A stretch of 64,000 nt of DNA from an uncultured Bacilli bacterium (GCA_934096585.1 CAKOMG010000002.1:207931-271930), one strand, 5' to 3'. Shown: positions 35,625-44,934, counted from the stretch's first letter. The notes: generated from the sequence alone by a model not told the origin. Program-made: numbers and translations.

Positions 35625-36959
35625 ATGTTAAAAAGAAAGATTGATTTATTTTTAAAAAAATGGTTTAACAACAATAATAGACATCCATTAATAATTAGAG
35701 GACCTAAATTAATTGGCAAAACTACTTCAATAATGAGCTTTGCAAAAACACATTATGAAAATATTATCTATATTAATTTAATGGATGATCAAAGATATAA
35801 AAAAGCATTTGAATATAATAATCAATCACAAGTCTTATCTTGTTTATTAAAAATGAATCCAGAATTAAAATTTATTCCTAATAAAACTATAATAATTATA
35901 GATGAAATACAAGAATGTCCAAATGTCTGTACATCGCTAAAATCATTTAGCTTGGAAAAACAATATGATATAATATGTATTGGTGTGATATTAGATATTC
36001 ATTTAGAAAAAATTCAAAGTATACCAGTAGGATATAAACATGAATATATAATGCGTTCATTGGATTTTGAAGAATTCTTATGGGCAAATGGATATGATGA
36101 GTTTCAAATAGATAACGTTTATTCATATTTAAAACAATTAAAACCACTACCAATTGAATTATATAATAATCTTTTAAAATTATTTAAAGATTATATAACG
36201 ATAGGTGGAATGCCTGAAATTGTTGATGAATATATTAAAGGAAAATCAATAAATGATTTATTATCAATGCATTATTCCATTTATCAAACATATAAAAATG
36301 AAATAAAGAGTTACGTAGAAAAGAAAAATGTAAAAAAAATAGAATTAATTTTTGATAATATAACAAAAGAATTAATAAGTAATGATGACAAATTTGAAAT
36401 TCATGATTCATCAATTCGCTATAAAACATATAATTATTATGAATGTATTAATAGTTTAAAAGATGCTGGAGTAATTAATATTGCTTATAACTTACAATCT
36501 CTTGATTTACCTTTAAAGGGAAATGAAATAGATAATTACTTTAGAATATATTATAGTGATACATCTCTACTATTATCTTCAATTGATGAAGAATCAAAAA
36601 AAGACTTCATTATTAATAATAATTTTCAAATTTATAATGGAGCTTTATTTGAAAACATAGTTGCAGAAGCTATAACAAAACAAGGATATGAAGATATATT
36701 CTTTTATAAAAATGATTCAGCAACTATTGAGTTAGATTTTGTAATAAGAGTAAAAAATGAAATAATTCCTATAGAAGTAAAAGCTAAAAAAGGAAGAGCT
36801 AAATCATTAAGAACATTATTAGATGAGAATATAGTTAATTATGGAATTAAACTATCAAATAACAATATAGGATTCGATGGTAAAATATTTACAATTCCTT
36901 CATTTCTTACATTCTTATTAAAAAGATTTTTTAATGAAACAGATTATATAAAATGGTAA
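35625..36959 (+). CDS. AAA ATPase with DUF4143 domain
   Basis: 444 residues with TAGGAGCA upstream. Walker A is GPKLIGKTT (26-34), Walker B IIIIDEIQECP. The middle carries FEEFLWANGYDEF and GGMPEIVDEYIKG, typical of this family. The C-terminal DUF4143 block has ELDFVIRVKNEIIPIEVKAK, a PD-(D/E)xK-like nuclease fold pattern. Such ATPases are common, often multi-copy and of unclear role in gut Bacillota. The operator cluster upstream suggests tight repression. It is followed by an unknown gene after 15 bases. Confidence 0.85.
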   Translation: MLKRKIDLFLKKWFNNNNRHPLIIRGPKLIGKTTSIMSFAKTHYENIIYINLMDDQRYKKAFEYNNQSQVLSCLLKMNPELKFIPNKTIIIIDEIQECPNVCTSLKSFSLEKQYDIICIGVILDIHLEKIQSIPVGYKHEYIMRSLDFEEFLWANGYDEFQIDNVYSYLKQLKPLPIELYNNLLKLFKDYITIGGMPEIVDEYIKGKSINDLLSMHYSIYQTYKNEIKSYVEKKNVKKIELIFDNITKELISNDDKFEIHDSSIRYKTYNYYECINSLKDAGVINIAYNLQSLDLPLKGNEIDNYFRIYYSDTSLLLSSIDEESKKDFIINNNFQIYNGALFENIVAEAITKQGYEDIFFYKNDSATIELDFVIRVKNEIIPIEVKAKKGRAKSLRTLLDENIVNYGIKLSNNNIGFDGKIFTIPSFLTFLLKRFFNETDYIKW

Positions 36960-36974
36960 ATAAGGAGTTACATT

Positions 36975-38072
36975 ATGTTTGAAAGTAAAAATCAAAAGTT
37001 TATAACTAAGTTAATAGAAGTAATGAATAAAAATAAGGGACAATTTAAAAACATTGATTCACCTGACAAATTTTCAAAATTTAATATATTCATTAAAAAT
37101 GAAATTAAAAAAATAGAATCATTAGATATTATAGATGGTGATTTACATTACTCACTTCATATGAATGAACTTCTTAAAGAAGACTTTTATGAACCAGAAT
37201 TATTCCCCGCAATATACTTTCCAAAAAACAAAATAATAGTATCAATGAAGTTTAAAGATACATTCATTAAAAAGAAAGAAGATACTATAATATTTGCCAT
37301 ATGTTATGATATTACAAGTGATGCACTTAAATATTATTCTAATAACTGTTTAAAAACGGATATTTATTTTAGTGAAATAAAGAATGGCAAATTAGATCCT
37401 ATTATAGCTATCAAAAATGTAAATGCTGAAAGAATAATTGCGGATATAATAGCTTTACCTCATTTACAAACAAATGAAAGTAGTAGCAATACAATAAGAA
37501 GAGCAATAGGAGAAAACATATTTTATTTATTAGATAAAGATTTATTAAGAATAGTTTTAAGTCAAGATGATGATCCATTCTCTGGACATTGTATTTGGGG
37601 AACTGAGATTGTTGAAAACTATTATTTAATGCTTGAATTATTCACAAATCTCTCATTATCTTACTATACTCCTAATCCTGAAAAAATAGATTACTTTATC
37701 CAAGGATTCTTTGAATTTCATAAAGATTATGTATTAAGTGCATTTTGGCCAAACTTATCCACAAAAGCAGAGAATAATGAATATACAGAATTCGGGATAG
37801 TAATGAATAGAAATACTAAAAAAATGAGATTCTTTGCGGAAAGAAAATCAATCTTCTTATCACAAACAAGTTTCCTAATAGATGAATATTATGAAGATGG
37901 AACAAAGTATTGTTGGTTAAAAGAAGATATTGAACAAGTATATGACAGTAATAAAGATCCAATTGAAATCTTTGCAAGAAACATTTGGTTTTTACTTGAA
38001 AATGAAGAAACATTAAAAAGAAGTGCAAAACAAAATTTAATGTTTTATGTGAATGGGATAAAGATTAAATAA
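36975..38072 (+). CDS. Hypothetical protein following the DUF4143 ATPase
   Basis: 365 residues with AAGGAGTTACATT upstream. No family recognised. The sequence is of mixed alpha/beta character without signal peptide or membrane helix. Two Trp-rich stretches (FSGHCIWGTEIVENYY and DGTKYCWLKEDIEQVY) and FAERKSIFLSQTS stand out. It is probably co-transcribed with the ATPase, from which it is separated by 15 bases, and may be its partner. Confidence 0.55.
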   Translation: MFESKNQKFITKLIEVMNKNKGQFKNIDSPDKFSKFNIFIKNEIKKIESLDIIDGDLHYSLHMNELLKEDFYEPELFPAIYFPKNKIIVSMKFKDTFIKKKEDTIIFAICYDITSDALKYYSNNCLKTDIYFSEIKNGKLDPIIAIKNVNAERIIADIIALPHLQTNESSSNTIRRAIGENIFYLLDKDLLRIVLSQDDDPFSGHCIWGTEIVENYYLMLELFTNLSLSYYTPNPEKIDYFIQGFFEFHKDYVLSAFWPNLSTKAENNEYTEFGIVMNRNTKKMRFFAERKSIFLSQTSFLIDEYYEDGTKYCWLKEDIEQVYDSNKDPIEIFARNIWFLLENEETLKRSAKQNLMFYVNGIKIK

Positions 38073-38094
38073 CAACGATTATAAATAATCTTTA

Positions 38095-38130
38095 CAACGG
38101 CAATAAATAGCAACGGCAATAAATTGCCTT
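38095..38130 (+). repeat. Tandem 14-base direct repeat with terminator-like hairpin
   Basis: CAACGGCAATAAAT occurs at 38095-38108 and again at 38111-38124. The second copy runs into GGCAAT-AA-ATTGCC (38115-38128), a small inverted repeat followed by TTTATATA. It may be a weak terminator after the upstream gene with a duplicated arm. Confidence 0.5.
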
Positions 38131-38173
38131 TATATATAATAAGAAAGAGATATAATTTTTAAGGAGTACTACA

Positions 38174-38791
38174 ATGAAAGTATTAATTATAAATGGAAGT
38201 CCAAGAACTAATGGCAATACTCAAATAGCCATTAATGAACTAACAAAAGAATTTGAAAAAGAAAACATTGAAGTAAAAAATATCGAAATAGGAACAAAAG
38301 ACATAAGAGGATGTATAGCATGTGGCACATGCTATAAAACCGGTAAATGTGCATTTAATGACTTAGTTAACGAAGGAATAGAATTATTAAAAGAAGTAGA
38401 TGGAGTAATTATTGCAAGCCCTGTATACTATGCTTCCGCAAACGGCTCTCTAATATCATTTTTAGATCGTATGTTTTATGCAAATCATACTGACCTAACA
38501 ATGAAAGTAGGTGCAAGTGTAGCAGTAGCAAGAAGAGGTGGCACCTCTTCAACATTCGATGAACTAAATAAATACTTCACAATTAGCGGTATGCCAATTG
38601 CATCAAGTTACTATTGGAATAGTGTCCACGGAAGAGATAAAGGTGAAGCTCAAGAAGATAAAGAAGGATTATACACAATGCGAATGCTTGCTAAAAACAT
38701 GATCTTTTTAATGAAAGCAATAGCTCTTGGAAAAGAAAAATATGGACTACCACTTAAAGAAGAGCGTGCAGTTACAAACTTTATTCATTAA
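38174..38791 (+). CDS. Flavodoxin-like NADPH-dependent FMN reductase
   Basis: 205 residues. LIINGSPRTNGNTQIAI is the phosphate-binding loop of NAD(P)H-dependent FMN reductases of the flavodoxin fold. RGCIACGTCYKTGKC is a Cys-rich segment seen in iron-sulfur flavoprotein-like members, and IIASPVYYASANG contacts the isoalloxazine ring. A quinone/azo reductase-like role is typical; the substrate is unknown. AAGGAGTACTACA precedes the ATG and a terminator follows directly, so it is a single-gene unit. Codon use and slightly higher GC mark the return to ordinary chromosomal genes. Confidence 0.85.
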   Translation: MKVLIINGSPRTNGNTQIAINELTKEFEKENIEVKNIEIGTKDIRGCIACGTCYKTGKCAFNDLVNEGIELLKEVDGVIIASPVYYASANGSLISFLDRMFYANHTDLTMKVGASVAVARRGGTSSTFDELNKYFTISGMPIASSYYWNSVHGRDKGEAQEDKEGLYTMRMLAKNMIFLMKAIALGKEKYGLPLKEERAVTNFIH

Positions 38792-38818
38792 ACATCTCTA
38801 AAAAGAGATGTTTTTTTA
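38791..38818 (+). terminator. Terminator of the flavodoxin-like gene
   Basis: AACATCTCT/AGAGATGTT (38791-38799/38804-38812) with a tail of seven T; it overlaps the end of the stop codon. Confidence 0.85.
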
Positions 38819-38886
38819 CTTGCAACTTAGAGTTGCTTGCTATATAATTATAATTATAGTAAAATATTGGTGTAAGGAGGAAAAAG

Positions 38887-39333
38887 ATGATAGATTTTGT
38901 GAAAGTTGGAAATGTCATAATGACAAAAAGAAGACAACTAAATATGACACAAGATGATTTAGCTAATCATTTATTTGTCACTAGACAACTAGTATCAAAA
39001 TGGGAAAATGGAACCGGAGTTCCCTCAATAGACGTATTGATTGAATTATCCAAATTATTCAAAATTCCTATTGAAGAGCTCTTATGTTTAAATGAAGAAT
39101 TTATTGTCAATGAAGAAAATATCTTTAGTGGCCATAACAGAATGTTTGTCATTGAAAATATCATAAATAATAACATAAAAGTTGATTTACCAAGTGTCTT
39201 CTATCAATTTTCTAACACAGAAAGAATGATAGTATTAAGAGCCATAAAAGATGGACGATTAAAAATCAATATAAAAGAACTATATCCTAAACTTACACCT
39301 GAAGAACAATTATACATTAGAAAGGAGATATAA
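38887..39333 (+). CDS. XRE-family HTH transcriptional regulator
   Basis: 148 residues with TAAGGAGGAAAAAG upstream. Residues 7-62 form a Cro/C1-type HTH (RRQLNMTQDDLANHLFVTRQ, then LVSKWENGTGVPSIDVLIEL). The C-terminal part (LPSVFYQFSNTERMIVLRAI, then ELYPKLTPEEQLYI) resembles a unit repeated in the next protein. Its gene is followed after 2 bases by that protein, so the pair may act together. Probably autoregulatory. Confidence 0.85.
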   Translation: MIDFVKVGNVIMTKRRQLNMTQDDLANHLFVTRQLVSKWENGTGVPSIDVLIELSKLFKIPIEELLCLNEEFIVNEENIFSGHNRMFVIENIINNNIKVDLPSVFYQFSNTERMIVLRAIKDGRLKINIKELYPKLTPEEQLYIRKEI

Positions 39334-39335
39334 TT

Positions 39336-39992
39336 ATGATTTTAAAAAAAGTAATTGAAGATAATAAAGAAATATATGTTCCAATTAGTTTGGAAGAAGC
39401 TGCACAACTAAAAGATCGTTCTTTACTTGTTTTCACAAGTGAAGATTCAGAAGATGAATTTGAAGATTATTTAGATGAACTAGAAGAACGTGAAGAAGAA
39501 GAAAGAGAAAGATTAGAAGAAGAACGTGAAAGAATGGAAGAAGAAAGAGAAGATGAATGGGAAGAAAAGATGGATAAATTGGAAGAAAAGTTAGACAAAT
39601 TAAAAGATTTTGATGTCTTTAACTTTGATTTCTCACATATAGGTAAAGGATCAAAAATAATGTCTATATTACCATTCTTAAGTAGAGAACAATTATCTGA
39701 AATTGTAAATGGGTATATTGATGGAACATTAGGATATGATATTAACATTACATGCTTATTCCCATTTATTTGTAGAGAAGATTGTGATAAGCTATTTAAT
39801 AAGTTTTTATCTGATGAATCATTACATTCATATGTTTATAAAATAATACCATTTGTTTCATCAAATGTCTTACAAGAATTTGTGAATGAATATGTAAATG
39901 GAAAATATCAAAATATTGATGTAAAGAAAATATATCCATTTTTACCAAATTATTCAATTAAACAATTATTTGATTATTTATGTAAAAAATAA
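39336..39992 (+). CDS. Coiled-coil protein with short C-terminal repeats, partner of the HTH regulator
   Basis: 218 residues behind AGAAAGGAGATATAATT. Residues about 40-90 are an extremely Glu/Arg-rich coiled coil. The C-terminal half has four similar units of about 35 residues: SILPFLSREQLSEIVNGYID, LFPFICREDCDKLFNKFLSD, IIPFVSSNVLQEFVNEYVNG and IYPFLPNYSIKQLFDYL. The same unit closes the preceding HTH protein. This type of HTH/'SHOCT-like' regulator pair occurs in gut Bacillota; the function is unknown to me. Confidence 0.65.
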   Translation: MILKKVIEDNKEIYVPISLEEAAQLKDRSLLVFTSEDSEDEFEDYLDELEEREEEERERLEEERERMEEEREDEWEEKMDKLEEKLDKLKDFDVFNFDFSHIGKGSKIMSILPFLSREQLSEIVNGYIDGTLGYDINITCLFPFICREDCDKLFNKFLSDESLHSYVYKIIPFVSSNVLQEFVNEYVNGKYQNIDVKKIYPFLPNYSIKQLFDYLCKK

Positions 39993-40017
39993 AACTTTAG
40001 TTTAGAGGTGATTTATC

Positions 40018-40176
40018 ATGAAGAAATTATTTTCTAATAAAACTAAAAACTGTTATAATCAACTTGAAGATAGTAAAACTTTTAATTATGAAAAAGAATA
40101 TAATAAATATTTATTAGAAATGCAAAATATAGATTTAGTTGAAAAAAGAATTCGTAACACTAATTATTTGTGTTAA
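40018..40176 (+). CDS. Small hypothetical protein (52 aa)
   Basis: An excellent ribosome site (GAGGTGATTTATC-ATG) and a terminator right after the stop support a real gene. The product is hydrophilic and begins MKKLFSNKTKN. No family recognised. It lies 25 bases after the coiled-coil protein and is likely the last gene of the HTH operon. Confidence 0.6.
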   Translation: MKKLFSNKTKNCYNQLEDSKTFNYEKEYNKYLLEMQNIDLVEKRIRNTNYLC

Positions 40177-40183
40177 AATAAAG

Positions 40184-40210
40184 CCTCCTAAAAATTAGGA
40201 GGTTTTATTT
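40184..40210 (+). terminator. Terminator of the HTH operon
   Basis: CCTCCTAA (40184-40191) pairs with TTAGGAGG (40195-40202), with AAG/TTT flanks and TTTATTT after it. Confidence 0.85.
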
Positions 40211-40290
40211 AAAAATAATCAATTTCACTTGAAAAAAAAGATAATATATTATATAATATAGCCACTTAAATTATATATTTGGAGAACTGT

Positions 40291-40812
40291 ATGATACAAA
40301 TTAAAATCATTGATCAAAATCATGAAAATGATATTCATTTGCCAAATGATGATTTTAAAATTTTTGGAAGATTAAAACCTTCATATATCAATGATTCATG
40401 GAGTTATGAAATCATTAAAAATGATACCATAACACAAATGAAGTTTCCTGATGAATTATATAATTATAGTGAAATGAAAGACTATATTTTTATTGGTGCT
40501 TATGATAATGATAATTGTATAGGATTATTAGTTTTAAGACACTGTTTCTTTAAATACATGTATATTTATGATTTAAAAGTAAAAAACGAGTATAGAGGAA
40601 AGCATGTAGGTAAAATGTTAATAGAGAAAGCAAGTTGTGTAGCCAAAGATTTTAAGTATAGTGGTATATACACAATAGTTCAAGATAACAATTTAAGTGC
40701 TTGTTTATTTTATTTAAATAACGGATTCTATATTGGTGGTATTGATACTAATATTTATAAACATACAGCGCAAGAGGGAAAGATAGACATAATATTATAT
40801 AAGGAATGTTAA
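40291..40812 (+). CDS. GNAT-family N-acetyltransferase
   Basis: 173 residues from ATG 40291; GGAGA lies 5 bases upstream, whereas the TTG at 40279 overlaps this ribosome site. The acetyl-CoA loop is VKNEYRGKHVGKMLIEKA (R-G-x-H-V-G-K, the Q/R-x-x-G-x-G/A motif) and the C-terminal strand is ACLFYLNNGFYIGG. The substrate is unknown; it resembles streptothricin- or ribosomal-protein-type acetyltransferases only in the general fold. The lipoprotein gene follows after 17 bases. Confidence 0.85.
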   Translation: MIQIKIIDQNHENDIHLPNDDFKIFGRLKPSYINDSWSYEIIKNDTITQMKFPDELYNYSEMKDYIFIGAYDNDNCIGLLVLRHCFFKYMYIYDLKVKNEYRGKHVGKMLIEKASCVAKDFKYSGIYTIVQDNNLSACLFYLNNGFYIGGIDTNIYKHTAQEGKIDIILYKEC

Positions 40813-40829
40813 AAGTAAGGAGTGTAATT

Positions 40830-41441
40830 ATGGTTAAAAAGTTTTTAACAATTTTTAGTTTAGTAATTTGTATGTTTTGTTTAGTAGCTTGTGATGAGGG
40901 AAATGATGATGGACCACATGAACAACTTCATGATTCAAAACAATGGTTCACGGAAAAAGAATTAGAAGCAAAAGGATTAAAAGGACTTAAAGCTCCAATC
41001 AATTTGACAGGTGATATGAATTCAAGTGATACATGGTTTAATGATGGATATTCATTCTCTCAAAATTGCCCAAGTGAAGAAGTGTTTGAAGAAAACGCCA
41101 AGATTATATTTGAATATTTGAAAGCAAATTATAATGGAAAAATGGGTAAACCAAGAATTGAACAAATAGGAATGGAAACTAATGAAACTTGGTACATCAT
41201 TGAACAAAAAGAAACATTAGCTGATTATTTTGATGATAATCCTAGTAAATTATATTTATTCTATTATGTTGTTGATGAAACATTAGAAGATGGGTATTTA
41301 ACAAGTAATGGTGTTTTGACACTTGAAATTCGTTATGAATTCGATACATCTACTAATGCTTATCTGTTTAAGTTGTTTATTGAAAATCCAAGTAAATCAC
41401 ATAATGGTGCTTATACAAATTATTATAAATTGAGAGGTTAA
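40830..41441 (+). CDS. Hypothetical lipoprotein
   Basis: 203 residues. ATG 40830 (AAGGAGTGTAATT upstream) gives a textbook lipoprotein signal: K3-K4, a hydrophobic stretch and the lipobox LVAC with Cys21. The earlier ATG at 40806 would place charged residues ahead of the signal and lacks a site. The mature part is acidic and Trp/Tyr-containing; no family recognised. It overlaps nothing and is directly followed by the next gene. Confidence 0.75.
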   Translation: MVKKFLTIFSLVICMFCLVACDEGNDDGPHEQLHDSKQWFTEKELEAKGLKGLKAPINLTGDMNSSDTWFNDGYSFSQNCPSEEVFEENAKIIFEYLKANYNGKMGKPRIEQIGMETNETWYIIEQKETLADYFDDNPSKLYLFYYVVDETLEDGYLTSNGVLTLEIRYEFDTSTNAYLFKLFIENPSKSHNGAYTNYYKLRG

Positions 41442-41442
41442 T

Positions 41443-42132
41443 ATGAAATATAAAATTGTTGGGTGGACTGATTATGATAATGAAGAATTTAAGGAAATGG
41501 TAAACTTCACTCACAATGCCTATTTAACACTTATTAGAGAAATTAGAGAACAAGGATATACAATATCTGGATATGATCATCAAGAAAATGGGTGGGTACC
41601 CATTTTTAACACTGGTGAAATTATTAGAATGACGCAAAGAGGATGGGGCGGAATCATGGCAGATGTCATCCAGTTTGAACAAAAAAATGGATATGAGTAT
41701 TCAATTTATGGTGTTGGTGGTGCTGTTATGGGATATAATGACGAGTCTATCTATCTTAAAGATGATATTGATTTTCCAAATATTGAAGATATTTGTGACA
41801 CCTATAAAATTGTAATATCTGAAAAAACATTTAATAATTATCAAGATGGTGAAACATTATTTAGATTCTTCATAAATGAAGAATTAAGTAGTTCAGATAA
41901 TCATGATCGTTTGTTACTTACTTATAAAGGTCATGTCATAAAAACAGAAATAATGTGTATCTATTATTATGAAAAAAGTAAAATAGATGACCAAATCGAA
42001 GCATGTAGGGCCTATGAAGAAGATAAAGAATCAAAATATATTTATATTGTTGAACCTAATAGACCATATGACTTTGAATCAAAAAGAAAATCAATGGTAT
42101 TAAGAATATTAAGTGAATATGAAGAAGAATAA
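41443..42132 (+). CDS. Hypothetical protein
   Basis: 229 residues with GAGAGGTTAAT upstream, starting 1 base after the lipoprotein stop. Cytosolic, mixed alpha/beta. The central block IRMTQRGWGGIMADVIQFEQ and the GVGGAVMGYNDESIYLKDDI segment are distinctive but not assigned. A terminator at 42183 ends the operon with the GNAT and lipoprotein genes. Confidence 0.6.
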   Translation: MKYKIVGWTDYDNEEFKEMVNFTHNAYLTLIREIREQGYTISGYDHQENGWVPIFNTGEIIRMTQRGWGGIMADVIQFEQKNGYEYSIYGVGGAVMGYNDESIYLKDDIDFPNIEDICDTYKIVISEKTFNNYQDGETLFRFFINEELSSSDNHDRLLLTYKGHVIKTEIMCIYYYEKSKIDDQIEACRAYEEDKESKYIYIVEPNRPYDFESKRKSMVLRILSEYEEE

Positions 42133-42182
42133 AGACTCTTTCTTATTATATATAGTGTTGTATATTAAAATGAAAATTTTAT

Positions 42183-42222
42183 AATGTTCTTTGCCATTTT
42201 ATAGGCAAGGAACATTTTTTTA
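42183..42222 (+). terminator. Terminator after the 41443-42132 gene
   Basis: AATGTTC-T-TTGCC pairs with GGCAA-G-GAACATT around ATTTTATA, with a tail of seven T. Confidence 0.85.
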
Positions 42223-42294
42223 AAATGCTCATTAATCTCTTTTCTTATTATATATAATATGGTATAATAGTATTAATATTTTAAGAGGTACTTT

Positions 42295-43584
42295 ATGGAT
42301 AAACTTATTTTTTTATCAAAGCAATATGATTTAGTAGTTGGTGATACGTTTGAACTTTTTTATCGTGGAGTTATTAGATCAATGAACCCTTATAAATATT
42401 ACATTCATGTAGTATGTGATAAGGGTAATCCTTTCCCTAGGTATTTTTCCTATACACCAAAAGAAAATGAAGAAGGAAAGTATAAGTTAACTATAAGTTT
42501 GTATGATGATTATCATAATTTAGTTGAAAGTGGTGAAACAGTTTTAAATGTTATTAAACCGGAAAAACCAAAACGTAAAATGAATATTTTATGTATTGGG
42601 GACTCCCTAACATTTAATGGTATGTGGCCATATGAAGGCTATAGACGCTTTACACAAAACGACGGTGAGCCCAAGGGACTTGGTTTTAGCGAATCATTAA
42701 ATATGATTGGGACATGCAAAAAAGCAGAAGTAGGATATGAAGGATATGGAGGATGGCAATGGCGTCACTTCTGTTTAAATGAAGCATTTGATGCTTCAAG
42801 TGGAATATGGGTAGAACTGGATAATAATCCTTTTGACGAAAATGATCAACATTCTATTTGGATGTGTGATAATTTACCATGGGTAATGGAATCAATTGAA
42901 AAGAATAGAATAAAATTTAAAAGAGGATTAAATAACTATTTTTGTGGGAACACAATTAGTAATGTATTTAATCATATAAGTGGTGGTGTACATCATAATA
43001 CAATCAAAGGAACAAAATATTATTTTGACAAAGGAAATCCTTTCTGGAATGAAGAAACAAAAGGACCAGACTTCAAAAAGTATGTTTTAAAAAACAATTT
43101 CCCAGGAATTGATTATGTTTATATCCTATTGACATGGAATGGACAATTTACTCCATTTAATCATGATTTTAGTCATTTTGATCCCTTTATAAGACAATTA
43201 ATTGATCAAATTCATAAAGACTTTAAAGATGCTAAAATAAGATTAATGGGTATTCAAAGTCCATCAATTAATGGTGGTATTGCTTTTAATTATGGAGCTA
43301 GCGGCTATTATTCTGATGTATTTGGTGAAGTATCAACAGCCTTCTTTTATGATGAATATTTAGAAAAATTATGTTCTGAATATGATTTTTGTAAATATAT
43401 TGATACAAAGGCACAATTTGATGTCGAGTATAATATGCCCGCAATGATGAAACCTGTTAACACTAGAAGTAGTATAATGGAACGCATTGGAACAAATGGT
43501 GTCCACCCAACAAATGATGGATATTTACAAATAGGTGATGTATTCTATCGTGCTTTAGTAAGTGATATGAAAAATGAAAAATAA
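42295..43584 (+). CDS. SGNH/GDSL-family hydrolase
   Basis: 429 residues. Residues 1-95 look like a beta-sandwich domain, followed by the SGNH core at MNILCIGDSLTFNG (catalytic Ser in GDSL). The Gly and Asn blocks are in the middle (YVYILLTWNGQF) and the catalytic Asp/His are in NGVHPTNDGY near the end. There is no signal peptide, so it acts in the cytosol or is released otherwise. Related enzymes are carbohydrate esterases or lipases; the substrate is unknown. AAGAGGTACTTT precedes the ATG. Confidence 0.8.
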   Translation: MDKLIFLSKQYDLVVGDTFELFYRGVIRSMNPYKYYIHVVCDKGNPFPRYFSYTPKENEEGKYKLTISLYDDYHNLVESGETVLNVIKPEKPKRKMNILCIGDSLTFNGMWPYEGYRRFTQNDGEPKGLGFSESLNMIGTCKKAEVGYEGYGGWQWRHFCLNEAFDASSGIWVELDNNPFDENDQHSIWMCDNLPWVMESIEKNRIKFKRGLNNYFCGNTISNVFNHISGGVHHNTIKGTKYYFDKGNPFWNEETKGPDFKKYVLKNNFPGIDYVYILLTWNGQFTPFNHDFSHFDPFIRQLIDQIHKDFKDAKIRLMGIQSPSINGGIAFNYGASGYYSDVFGEVSTAFFYDEYLEKLCSEYDFCKYIDTKAQFDVEYNMPAMMKPVNTRSSIMERIGTNGVHPTNDGYLQIGDVFYRALVSDMKNEK

Positions 43585-43625
43585 GTCGAATTACTTTATA
43601 ATTTGACTGTAAAATTTAAATATCG

Positions 43626-43654
43626 TTGCTTACTTTTAAAAAATGTGATATAAT
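43626..43654 (+). promoter_or_regulatory. Promoter of the MgtC-like gene
   Basis: TTGCTT (43626-43631), 17-base spacer, TGTGA then TATAAT (43649-43654). The GTGGAGGT ribosome site and ATG follow about 30 bases later. Confidence 0.65.
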
Positions 43655-43683
43655 AGATTTATATAAATGAGTGGAGGTATTTT

Positions 43684-44412
43684 ATGTTTTTATTATTTTA
43701 TGACCCAATATATGAAAAGTTTTTTCAATTTTTTAATAATTCTATATGGAGTGTAGTTATAAGAATTGTTACTGCTGTAATAATGGGAGCAATCATTGGT
43801 TGTGAAAGAAGCAATAAACGTCACGCTGCTGGACTTAGAACTTTTATTTTAGTTACACTTGCCGCAACTGTTGCGATGATGCTTGATTATTTTACGGGAT
43901 TAAATACAGCTGGCTTTTATTTACCTATAATGTCTGGTGCTGTAATAATAGGTGTTGCTATCATTAGTTCTAACACTACTTTATTCACATCAAGAAGTCA
44001 AATTAAAGGCCTAACAACATCTGTAGGTTTATGGGCATGTGCTATTTTAGGACTTACATTAGGGGCCCAATTATATATGACAACTATTATTTTATTTGTT
44101 GCTTTATTGCTTAGTTTATCCCTATTTCCTGTATTTGAATCAATTCTAAAAAATAGATCAAACCATTTTGAAGTTCATTTAGAATTGAAAAATGCAAGTT
44201 ACTTAAAAGATTTCGTAACAACAATTCGTGAATTAGGATTAAAAATAGATGATATTGAATCTAATCCCGCATACATTAATTCAGGATTAAGTGTATATTC
44301 AATTTCCATTTCTATTACAAGTAAAGAATTAAAAAAATATAAAACACATAAAGAAATAATCGAAGCATTAAAAACATTAGATTATGTTTACTATATTGAA
44401 GAAATGAACTAG
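43684..44412 (+). CDS. MgtC/SapB-family membrane protein
   Basis: 242 residues. The family block is RIVTAVIMGAIIGCERSNKR and HAAGLRTFILVTLAATVAMM (G-x-E-R and A-G-L-R-T). Four to five membrane helices occupy residues 15-155, followed by a cytosolic ACT-like domain (about 160-240: VHLELKNASYLKDFVTTIRE). Linked in related proteins to Mg2+ or membrane-potential homeostasis. It is followed after 9 bases by a small unknown gene. Confidence 0.88.
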   Translation: MFLLFYDPIYEKFFQFFNNSIWSVVIRIVTAVIMGAIIGCERSNKRHAAGLRTFILVTLAATVAMMLDYFTGLNTAGFYLPIMSGAVIIGVAIISSNTTLFTSRSQIKGLTTSVGLWACAILGLTLGAQLYMTTIILFVALLLSLSLFPVFESILKNRSNHFEVHLELKNASYLKDFVTTIRELGLKIDDIESNPAYINSGLSVYSISISITSKELKKYKTHKEIIEALKTLDYVYYIEEMN

Positions 44413-44421
44413 AGGTAAAAA

Positions 44422-44889
44422 ATGAAAATTTGGAATAAAACACAAGACATTAAACTTGATGTAAAACTAGATGAAAAACCTGGATTTTACATATGGTATG
44501 AAGACGAAGTTGATAAAGACACTAAAGATGCATTAGATGAATTTGTTAACTGGGTATTTAATAATTATAATGTTACAACACCAGTATACATCAATTGTGT
44601 AAACAAAGATTATGTCACATATGAAAATGATGATAATGAGCAAGGATATATATTTAATTGGTATACAACTAAAAAAGTAGAAACAATCGATAATATTGAT
44701 GATTGCCCTGATATTCTTCTTCCTGTTAAAATTGGTGAATGGGAATTTGAAGACATTTTAAGATCTTTAGTTGAAGCAATTACTTTATATTTTGCTTGGT
44801 GTTTAAATGAATTAAATGATAATTTTACAGTAGATGAGGAAGAAGTACAAGAAATAATAGATAAATATTATGCTTTATGTGAAGAATAA
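44422..44889 (+). CDS. Hypothetical acidic protein
   Basis: 155 residues with TAGAGGTAAAAA upstream, 9 bases after MgtC. Strongly acidic and Trp-containing, cytosolic; begins MKIWNKTQDIKLDVKL. The C-terminal half (SLVEAITLYFAWCLNELNDN) is helical. No family recognised. Likely in the MgtC operon. Confidence 0.6.
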   Translation: MKIWNKTQDIKLDVKLDEKPGFYIWYEDEVDKDTKDALDEFVNWVFNNYNVTTPVYINCVNKDYVTYENDDNEQGYIFNWYTTKKVETIDNIDDCPDILLPVKIGEWEFEDILRSLVEAITLYFAWCLNELNDNFTVDEEEVQEIIDKYYALCEE

Positions 44890-44934
44890 TGCCAGTTTAA
44901 TTCTTATTTTTAAACAAAAAGAAAGGATGAAATT

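Noticed and set aside
39467..39748. Minus-strand frame rich in Ser
   Set aside because: It is the mirror of the Glu/Arg-rich coiled-coil codons of the plus-strand gene.
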